From NCBI GenBank assembly GCA_000433175.1, contig HF986622.1, forward strand, positions 1 to 64,000: a stretch of 64,000 nt of DNA. Direction: 5' to 3'. Both the position numbers and the translations under genes were made by a program. Under the pieces are notes generated by a model. That model was not told the origin of the DNA. It saw nothing but the letters and a program-made list of their open reading frames with translations, and ran no database searches. Of the stretch, positions 11,729 through 19,170 are shown piece by piece (within the stretch, counting starts at the first letter, position 1; each line of letters begins with the position of its first letter). This DNA comes from Prevotella sp. CAG:1058. Its GTDB lineage: Bacteria; Bacteroidota; Bacteroidia; Bacteroidales; Bacteroidaceae.

Positions 11729-11754
11729 TGCACAAAATTCAAAAATTTGTGCAA
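11728..11754. promoter_or_regulatory. Inverted repeat over the leader of the acyl-CoA synthetase gene
   Basis: A perfect 9-bp inverted repeat, TTGCACAAA - 9 nt - TTTGTGCAA, lies between the -7 box and the start codon and touches both. It could be an operator or a 5'-end mRNA hairpin. A third half-site (TTTGTGCAA) recurs about 35 nt further upstream. Confidence 0.4.
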
Positions 11755-11782
11755 AGATAGATTATTTTATGCACATATCAAA
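11751..11782 (-). promoter_or_regulatory. Promoter of the acyl-CoA synthetase gene
   Basis: Minus-strand -33 TTTG (11779-11782), 19-nt spacer and -7 TATCTTTGC (11751-11759), an exact Bacteroidota consensus about 23 nt before the ATG. Confidence 0.75.
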
Positions 11783-12719
11783 ATTATTTGTGCAATATTT
11801 TCCACAGAAAAAGTGGTTTGATTTGGCTCTCATTTTTGTTCGTTACATATTATGCTAAACATGTTCTTTTTGGGAAAAAATATGTCTAGATCTTATTTTA
11901 TTAAATCAAACATGAAATTGATGCTTATTGTTCAGTCGTATGTTCTGTACGCTTTTCCACCATGCGTATTTATTCTTTTATGTTGTTGCATTAAATACAT
12001 GTAGTTTTTTGTTTACGTCGGTAATGATATTGTTTAAGAGTTTGTGCAATATTATTTTAATGGTTTTAGATAAAAGATGTATTATTAATACGAATTGATT
12101 GTTAATTGTATTTTCGATGTGTGACAGGGCTATGAAATGTTGATGTTTTTTAGTGGTAAAGTATTTGTAAGTTTAATAATGAATAGTATTGCGGAATTAT
12201 AGTGATTTATATACTACTGTGGCTGATTGTATATATTGGGCGCGCTTTGCTTCTATATTAAAATCTGTTGATTTGTGTGATTAATACTGCTTGTTTTTGA
12301 TGCTAAATTAACCGCTTTTTAGACAGCATACTGCCGCTTTATTAAAGTTAAACTGTAATGCTGATTATTATAAAATAAGTTAAGGGCGGTTTTATTAAAA
12401 AATGTTTTCAGTTCAATATGACTATCTGTTTTTGTGTTGCAGTTAACCTGGCATGTATGTTAACATGCCAGCAGTATGTCTTAAAGTGTAGTGAAGTCTT
12501 TTTTATGACATGATTTGTATACATAATGCCCGCTTTAGTTAGGGCTATGTATTTTTTAACACTACTTCCGTACATGGTTTATTTAAAAGAGCATAATGTA
12601 CAACAATAATTAGGGTAAAAAGGAAATAGTTAGTATCATTTCTGTTATGGGGTAATGTTGGGTTTTTATTTTTAGTGATTATCCGGACTTACGTTATATA
12701 AAACGTATTTATAAATTAA
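11783..12719. other. Gene-free AT-rich stretch of about 0.9 kb
   Basis: No open frame with a plausible start or a recognisable protein is seen on either strand. It holds a 9-bp inverted repeat, CTGGCATGT - 6 nt - ACATGCCAG, at 12448-12471 without a T-tract. There is also a weak GCCC/GGGC hairpin followed by TTTTTT at 12517-12556. It could be a decayed gene or hold an RNA gene; neither can be shown from the sequence. Confidence 0.5.
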
Positions 12720-12751
12720 AGGCTGCAGAAATATTGTAATTCCTGCAGCCT
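12720..12751 (-). terminator. Hairpin after the TonB/DUF5689 operon
   Basis: Inverted repeat AGGCTGCAG / CTGCAGCCT with a 14-nt loop, 21 nt beyond the last stop codon of the minus-strand operon and followed on that strand by a T-rich stretch. It is a probable terminator. Confidence 0.6.
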
Positions 12752-12772
12752 ACAAATGTTATTTGATAAATC

Positions 12773-14392
12773 TTATTCAGCGTATGTTATATCCATTTTC
12801 TGAACTCTTATCTGAGTTCCGCCGCTGTTTGTCGTATAGTCGTTTAACATCTTCCAGACATTTTCTGTTATGTCTGTGTAAAGCTGGTCGTTTCCTACAT
12901 AGTCTAGTCCATTGTAGCTGTCACAGGTGATTACAATTTTTGCAATATTCTTGTATCCTGTGACGGTCATAGAGTTCAGTGCATACATACGCACGCCTTT
13001 TGTTGCGGAATAATATTTGGGAGCGTTGTTGCCGCCTTCCTGTGCAAAAGCGATTGTCGTACCGTCTTCAAGTGTTACTAGAGTAGGTTCTGTTGCGTTT
13101 TCCCAACCGTATGTGTTTAGGTCGCATGTTATTGTATTTGCGGATTCTGTGGCTTCTGGATTAACCATAGTTATGATATTGCCAGATTTTGTTACAGTGG
13201 CTAGTCCTTCACCGCTTGTGCCTGTGTCTTCGCCGGGATTCTCTCCTTCAGCCTGTCCTTCTTTCATCTTCAGGTTTTTAACTTCCCATGTGCCTGAGCT
13301 GCTTTCGCATGAATAGTATAATGCCATAACGACATTGTTTTTGCCTATGAATGAAGATGGTACGTTCGTTGAATATGTAGACCATGTGTTTCAGTCAAAA
13401 CCTTCTGTCAGTGTGCCTGTTATATCTGTCCACTTGGTTGTCGAAGGATCGCCGGTATAGTTGTCTGTAATAAGTACCTTATTGTTGATGCCTTCGATAG
13501 GTGTGCCATAATTTGTCACGTATCTGAGAATATATTCAAATGTTATGTAGGCTCCTTTAGATGCGCTTAGGTCGACTGGTGATGATACTATGTAGCTTTC
13601 AGATGGTGTAGTTGTAGCACTTGCATTGTCGTAGCCTGTGGCTTTAGCTGTGCTGTAGTCTATTATCCATGGTGTTCCTTTTATTGTTTCAACTGAGAAT
13701 GTACCGAAACTTGTAGAGAATGCCTCGTCTATATATGTTCCGTCAGCAGGGGTGTCCGGATTTTCTTCCTCTGCCTGGCCTTCCATAACTTCGATGCTTT
13801 TAACTTCCCATGTTGAAGACTGATTTTCTGAACATGTGTGGCGTAGTGCGATAACGATATTGCCGCCCATGTATGATGCCGGAATGTTTACGCTCTTTAC
13901 TATGAAATCAAAGCTTGAGTTTAAACCGTCCGTGTTATAGTTAAGGGTTTCCCATGTAGCGGTGTTGACATCTCCAGAATAATTTTTACTTATAAGTATT
14001 GAGTTATTCGTATTGATGTCACCTCTTTCGTAATTTATTGCATGGTTGATTGTTATGTATGCGTTTTCAACATCTGTCATGTCAATTTCCGGACTTATAA
14101 GATATGTAACTCCAGCTTGGTTCTCTTTTTCTCCGTCACCATCGAAGTCCTGATATCCTGTAACCATTGCACTTGAATAGTCGTTGTACCATTTAAGCGA
14201 GCCGCTTGCTGATACTGATGTGAAATCTCCAAGTGAGTTTGTGAAACTTTGGTCAAGCAGTACCCCCTCTGGTAATTCTGTCCCTTCTCCATTGTTGTTC
14301 GGGTCATCATACGGTGATGGAACGTCTTCGCAACTCGTGAATGTGAACGCCATTATTGCAACGGCGAGCACTGAATACAATATCTTTTTCAT
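12773..14392 (-). pseudogene. Surface lipoprotein with two choice-of-anchor-J-like domains, interrupted by an in-frame TGA
   Basis: Reading the whole stretch in one frame gives 539 residues with a single internal TGA at 13391-13393, after residue 333. The N-terminus is a lipoprotein signal (lipobox FTSC). Two repeated beta-rich domains follow, each ending in STWEVK or GTWEVK and then GQAE-ENP. A third C-terminal beta-domain starts near residue 410. Domain 1 reads SSFDFIVKSVNIPASYMGG where domain 2 reads EGFD-stop-NTWSTYSTNVPSSFIGK, so the frame is intact and the stop most likely replaced a TGG tryptophan codon. Without readthrough only the 333-residue lipidated part is made. Third gene of a TonB-receptor operon, 35 nt after the DUF5689 gene. 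Sequencing error is the main alternative. Confidence 0.8.
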
Positions 14393-14427
14393 AATAAAAA
14401 GTTTTCTTTGTTTATGTGTAATGTTAT

Positions 14428-15285
14428 TTATTCTGCTTGTTTAAAATCTCCGTCTTGGCGCATCAGGATTTGCCATGTATCGCGGTAACGTGTAAATATG
14501 CCAACAAGGTCAACATTGCCTTCCGGCATCACTGATCCGGCAAAGTCAGCATAAGTACTTGTACGTACCACAAGTTTTGTGCTGTTGTTTACAGAACGAT
14601 TTACCGCATTACCTGAAGTTACGTCATCTTCAGGCGCGAAAGTCTTATAGCCATTAGCTTCAGAGAGTTTAACGCTACGTGCAACCATAAGTCTTCCACA
14701 GTTCTCTTTCATATATTCTTCGTCATTGATTTTATTTATGTCAAATTCAAGTGTGTCAATTTTTGAAAGGTCTGCGGCACCCATCAGCTTAAAATGTTCC
14801 TGCCACAATGTTCGGTTCATACGGCTTGGGGATGTATATCCGCTATTGCTGGTATATGGAGTTCCAATTTGTGGCTGATTCCCATATGTTCCAATATATA
14901 GGTCTTTCAAATTTACAAGTATTTCCTGGCCGACAGGCAAGTATCCCCATAGACCTCCTTGGGCTATGCATATTAGTATTGCTCCAGTACCATCGTCAAC
15001 AGCAATCTGATTGTAGATGTTGCCCCCTATGTCGTTTCCTGTAACTCGTGCTTTTATCTGTATGTCTTCTGTTATGCGAGCCGTGTCCGTCTGTTCGATT
15101 AAAGCATGTGAATACATGTCTTTCAGGTTGGCAATGGTAACAACGTTTGTTTCCTTTATATTGTTATTCCCGTATGGACACGTCGTACCAGTCGGGTCAT
15201 TCCAGTCTTCTTCCATGCATGACACTGCTGTAGCTGCAATTAATGCGGCTGCTAGAATCTGTTTTGTATATTTAAGTATTTTCAT
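14428..15285 (-). CDS. DUF5689-type surface lipoprotein
   Basis: The 285-residue protein has a lipoprotein signal (AVSC, Cys23) followed by acidic residues MEEDWND. Known lipoprotein export signals in Bacteroidota are such acidic stretches, so surface display is likely (inference). The body resembles the DUF5689 family: an OB-like fold with IKARVTGNDIGGNIYNQIAV and GAILICI. These lipoproteins are commonly encoded beside TonB-dependent receptors. Here it is 12 nt downstream of one and 35 nt upstream of the anchor-J lipoprotein, so it is probably part of one surface-binding and uptake complex. The ligand is unknown. Confidence 0.78.
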   Translation of the reverse strand: MKILKYTKQILAAALIAATAVSCMEEDWNDPTGTTCPYGNNNIKETNVVTIANLKDMYSHALIEQTDTARITEDIQIKARVTGNDIGGNIYNQIAVDDGTGAILICIAQGGLWGYLPVGQEILVNLKDLYIGTYGNQPQIGTPYTSNSGYTSPSRMNRTLWQEHFKLMGAADLSKIDTLEFDINKINDEEYMKENCGRLMVARSVKLSEANGYKTFAPEDDVTSGNAVNRSVNNSTKLVVRTSTYADFAGSVMPEGNVDLVGIFTRYRDTWQILMRQDGDFKQAE

Positions 15286-15297
15286 GTCCGTTATTGT

Positions 15298-17847
15298 TTA
15301 GAATCTGTAAGTGATGTTCAGCATGCCATTTGTTCCGTAAGCATAGAATTTCATAGGATTCTTTGAGAATCGGTATGCTCGGATATTACCAGAGTTTGTA
15401 TAATCGCTGCGGCTCTGCTCGTAACCGCCAGTACAGAGATTTTGGTTGTTAAGAATATTAGTTACCATAAGGTTGATTGAGAGTGATCCTCGTTTGAGGT
15501 AAATACTTCGACCGATTGAGCCGTCAACCATGAAACCTCCCTTACCTTTAGCCTGTTCAACAGCTGACGGCAGTACATTGCCATCATTGTCATAAATGTT
15601 GCCTGTAACGATCTGTCTTGTATCCAGTGTGCTGGCGTAGCGGTAGCTGGGTGAGTAAGATAGGTAGATGCGGTCGTAGTAATTGCAGTTCAGGTCGATA
15701 AACCATCCGCCTTTATGATAGCTAAGGCCGAGGCTGGCAGCTGTTAGGGGAGTGCCTGCGTCACGCATGTCTTTATTGTAGACAATTTCATCCGTATACT
15801 GGGCACTTGTAGAGTTCATGTACCTAACGTTTGAATTATTCGTGATTTTTGCTTCGCTGATTTGTCCGATAAGATTGATGTCGAATGAACTTGTTACTTT
15901 GAAGCGTAAACCTGCTTCAACACCTGAATATACTTTCTTGATGTTCGTTAATGAAACATAAGAGAAGGAGTTGATGTCATCGAAATAATAATTCTGCCAA
16001 TCGGTTACGTCTGTCAAGTAGCTGTAATAAGCGTTAATGTTGGCATGCAACCATGAAGTTTGCAGCTGGTAACCTATTTCCGCGCTGAAAACCTTTTCGT
16101 TCTTAAGATTTGTTACGTAATCGTTGTTTATTTCAGGAGAAGCAAATGCCGTGCGTGCCTGTGGGGCGCGTGTTTCATAACCTGCTCCAACTGTCAGAGT
16201 GTTTCCTCGACCGAGATTAAAGCTTGTACCTAATTTCACACCTCCGTCAAGGAATTGTGCAACACCGCTCTTCCCGTATGAATTATTGGCTGCCAAACCG
16301 TTACGCATCTTTCCGTCACGTTGCATTGAAGTATAACCAATCTTTCCGGCAATAGTGTAATGCAAAATTCCCCAATCATGGCTAAAACTTGTCCAAGCTT
16401 TGGCATTATTTACAAACAAGTTATAGTCGTATCCGAAACGGTCGCCTTCGCCAATGATTGCGTTACGGTGGTTTAGGTCATATTGTATTTCGTCCGAATT
16501 GCGGTCGTAGGTTCCCAATGCATAGGTATTTATATTATGGTATGTCGTTGCACCTAGCAGGTCTTCCATGGTTTGGTAATGCATTCCTTTGTTTGTAGAT
16601 GCCATGATGCCTACGTTCCAAAGCATGTTTTTCTTTAGCTGCTTATTGAGCGTGGATGCGAGCGTTAAAGTCAGTGCGTCATTGTGTTTTGCTTGGATGT
16701 AATAAATTGCATCTTGGCCTTGGGCTGCAGCTTGATTGTTTGAATAATACAGACGATCCCAGTTTATTTGGCGATTGGCTTTAGATGAAGTCCATAATGT
16801 ATATGCTCTATTCCAGTCTTCCAATGCTTGCGGTGTACGGTTTGCTTCGTCTGTGTCATCCCACACGTCATAGTAACTACTTGGCATATTTTTCCAATAG
16901 TTTGGGTGTGGGTTGTCTGCGTTGTTATAATTCAATTTCGTACTCTGGTACATTGTGTATTTGCCAAGCAAAGATGTTGTCAGTTTTGTATTATGGTCAA
17001 TGGTCCAGTCCCATGTCAGCATCGCTGTTGGTGAATAATCATTTACAACACGTGAATTACGTTTTTTCCCATTCTGGTATCCCCAATATGGATTGTAATA
17101 ACGGTCATTTGCCAGCCAGTACATTTCATCAGTACCTGCACCTTGTGAAGCACGTTCGGTAGGGTTACCCCATGTAACAAGAGAGAGTGAGTGTTGTCCG
17201 TCTCCAAATACTTTCTCTACTCCGAAGAAGTAGGAGAGCGAGTTGTAGAATGTTCCTTCAACGTATCCTTCACTTGCCCAACGATAAGTTACGTTGGCGG
17301 AAAAGGCCCACCCCTTGTTGTTAAGGCCGGAGTTGAAGGTATACATGCCACGCAGGGTGTAATTGCGGTTAGCACCGCTTAATGTAAGCCTGTGGCCGGC
17401 AGGCATTGAAGCTGGACGGAAATTGTAATTGTTGGAGCCTCCCATTCCAGGCATGGAGAAGCGATTCCCTTCGAACGGCATTGCAGATTCCATGTTACGT
17501 GTCTGTTGGTTCAGTCCGCCGACCCACGAGTAACGGAACTGTCCTGTTTCCAAGTCGTTTATTGGAGTTCCGTTGATGTAAATGTCGTTATACTTTTGGT
17601 CGAATGCGCGGTAGCGGAATCGCATCGGCGAAAAGAGATAGCCTACTTCACTGGCGTAGATGTTCGAGTTGGAGTTGATTATGGACACGTTCTGCGACAT
17701 GTCGTCGTCTTCGCCCAACTGAGCCTCCGTGAACGTGAAAGCTGTCTCGCTCATTACGGCTCCTTTACGCCCTATCGAGTCGTTTTGGGCCATAGCTAAT
17801 GGGGTGTAGCATAGGGCTGCCACTGCTATTATCAGCTTGTTGTGCAT
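15298..17847 (-). CDS. TonB-dependent receptor-like outer-membrane protein
   Basis: 849 residues from the chosen ATG. A signal peptide (to about residue 20, ending LAMAQ) is followed by a plug-like region with the typical YINGTPINDLETGQ segment, then a long beta-barrel with alternating aromatic strands ending in a terminal Phe (NITYRF). No N-terminal carboxypeptidase-regulatory-like domain is visible, unlike classic SusC proteins. The frame is open 19 codons further upstream, but the ATG at 17847 starts the signal peptide and lies just below the promoter at 17874-17905. First gene of an operon with two lipoproteins. Confidence 0.88.
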   Translation of the reverse strand: MHNKLIIAVAALCYTPLAMAQNDSIGRKGAVMSETAFTFTEAQLGEDDDMSQNVSIINSNSNIYASEVGYLFSPMRFRYRAFDQKYNDIYINGTPINDLETGQFRYSWVGGLNQQTRNMESAMPFEGNRFSMPGMGGSNNYNFRPASMPAGHRLTLSGANRNYTLRGMYTFNSGLNNKGWAFSANVTYRWASEGYVEGTFYNSLSYFFGVEKVFGDGQHSLSLVTWGNPTERASQGAGTDEMYWLANDRYYNPYWGYQNGKKRNSRVVNDYSPTAMLTWDWTIDHNTKLTTSLLGKYTMYQSTKLNYNNADNPHPNYWKNMPSSYYDVWDDTDEANRTPQALEDWNRAYTLWTSSKANRQINWDRLYYSNNQAAAQGQDAIYYIQAKHNDALTLTLASTLNKQLKKNMLWNVGIMASTNKGMHYQTMEDLLGATTYHNINTYALGTYDRNSDEIQYDLNHRNAIIGEGDRFGYDYNLFVNNAKAWTSFSHDWGILHYTIAGKIGYTSMQRDGKMRNGLAANNSYGKSGVAQFLDGGVKLGTSFNLGRGNTLTVGAGYETRAPQARTAFASPEINNDYVTNLKNEKVFSAEIGYQLQTSWLHANINAYYSYLTDVTDWQNYYFDDINSFSYVSLTNIKKVYSGVEAGLRFKVTSSFDINLIGQISEAKITNNSNVRYMNSTSAQYTDEIVYNKDMRDAGTPLTAASLGLSYHKGGWFIDLNCNYYDRIYLSYSPSYRYASTLDTRQIVTGNIYDNDGNVLPSAVEQAKGKGGFMVDGSIGRSIYLKRGSLSINLMVTNILNNQNLCTGGYEQSRSDYTNSGNIRAYRFSKNPMKFYAYGTNGMLNITYRF

Positions 17848-17873
17848 AATTATGTTTTTTGTTAATACTCGTT

Positions 17874-17905
17874 GCAAAGTTAACCTAAATTGAATTAAAT
17901 TCAAA
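17874..17905 (-). promoter_or_regulatory. Promoter of the TonB receptor - DUF5689 - anchor-J operon
   Basis: Minus-strand -33 TTTG (17902-17905), 19-nt spacer, -7 TAACTTTGC (17874-17882). Exact consensus, about 27 nt before the receptor ATG. Confidence 0.75.
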
Positions 17906-17976
17906 ACATTCGAGAATTTTTATGATCGATGTATGCAATTTTTAAAATCTATGTAAAAGTTTGTTTGATACAGTGA

Positions 17977-19032
17977 TTACCCTTCACGGAAAAAGTCCAA
18001 TGCTTCCGATATTTCTTCCTTTGTGGCCGTTTGGTTGATTTTAATGTTCCCTATTTCTGAAAGTAAGGTGAAATTGATTGTGTTAGCAGTGTTTTTTTTG
18101 TCGTGTTTCATCAATTCAACAAGGTAATCGTAATCTTTGCATGTGAAAGTGTATGTACCGTAATTCTCTTTAATATAATTAACTGTTTGACGCATTTGCT
18201 CGACAGGGAAACTGGTTTTTATGCAACTTAAATACAGCTCGCATATTAATCCGAATGCCACGGCGTATCCGTGAAGTAAAGGTTTGCCTTTTTCTAATGA
18301 AAATGCTTCGAAAGCGTGTCCTATTGTATGTCCTAAATTGAGGGATTTTCTGATTCCTGTCTCTAAGGGGTCTTGATTAACTATATCTTCTTTAACTTTG
18401 ATGCTGGCGGCAACCATGTCTTGCAGTTTATTAAAGTCTGGTTCATATATATCATAATTCATGAGTTCCACCCACATGTTGTCATTGCTAATCAGTCCGT
18501 GTTTTATCATTTCTGCATATCCTGAACAAATGTTATCCTTGTCTAGAGTTTTCAGGAACTCAGTATTGATGATAACGGCATTTGCATTATTGAATACTCC
18601 GATTTCATTTTTAAGCCCGTTGAAATTAATTCCGGTTTTGCCTCCTACAGATGCGTCGACCATGGCAAGGAGTGTGGTTGGGATATTAATGAAAGCGATA
18701 CCGCGTTTGAAAGTAGAAGCAGCAAAGCCTCCAAGGTCGGTCACCATTCCTCCACCTAGGTTTATTATGCATGAATGTCGTGTTGCTCCATTGTCAGATA
18801 GTTCTTTCCATACATACCCCAAAGTGTCCAACGTCTTGTGTGTGTCGGTTGCCTTAATTCTGATAATATTTGTTTGTTCAAGGCATTTATAGTCCTTAAT
18901 AATTGGAAGGCACAACTCATTTGTTGTTTCATCGGTTATAATGAACAGTTTGTCAGGCTCGCATTTAGATATTTCGTTCTCAAGTTCGTGTTCTAGACAC
19001 TTGGATATGATAATTCTTTGTTTCATTTTCAT
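17977..19032 (-). CDS. aroB: 3-dehydroquinate synthase
   Basis: Second step of the shikimate pathway, converting DAHP to 3-dehydroquinate with NAD+ and a divalent metal. The NAD-binding GGGMVTDLGGFAAS motif (near residue 95), the TTLLAMVDASVGGKTGIN segment and the metal-binding histidines in LNLGHTIGHAFE and LLHGYAVAFG are all visible. 351 residues from the ATG at 19032. The open frame extends 66 codons upstream, but that part is not AroB-like and would run through the likely promoter. A second ATG at 19026 is also possible. Confidence 0.95.
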   Translation of the reverse strand: MKMKQRIIISKCLEHELENEISKCEPDKLFIITDETTNELCLPIIKDYKCLEQTNIIRIKATDTHKTLDTLGYVWKELSDNGATRHSCIINLGGGMVTDLGGFAASTFKRGIAFINIPTTLLAMVDASVGGKTGINFNGLKNEIGVFNNANAVIINTEFLKTLDKDNICSGYAEMIKHGLISNDNMWVELMNYDIYEPDFNKLQDMVAASIKVKEDIVNQDPLETGIRKSLNLGHTIGHAFEAFSLEKGKPLLHGYAVAFGLICELYLSCIKTSFPVEQMRQTVNYIKENYGTYTFTCKDYDYLVELMKHDKKNTANTINFTLLSEIGNIKINQTATKEEISEALDFFREG

Positions 19033-19050
19033 AAAGAAATATTTTGTTGT

Positions 19051-19059
19051 GCAAAAATA
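19051..19059 (-). promoter_or_regulatory. Likely -7 box of aroB
   Basis: Reads TATTTTTGC on the minus strand, 18 nt before the aroB ATG. No clear -33 partner was found. Confidence 0.5.
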
Positions 19060-19170
19060 ATTATTTTTGTCGATAAAATGAATTATTCTGACTTTTTTAG
19101 CTTTAATGGAATTAAACTGGAAACAGCAAAATGCGTCTAAAAACAAGAAAATCAAGATAAATTTGTGAAA

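Noticed and set aside
13391-13393. TGA read as tryptophan or selenocysteine by recoding
   Set aside because: Other genes in the window use TGA as a normal stop, no selenocysteine-insertion hairpin was recognised after the codon, and the aligned position in the sister domain is not Cys.
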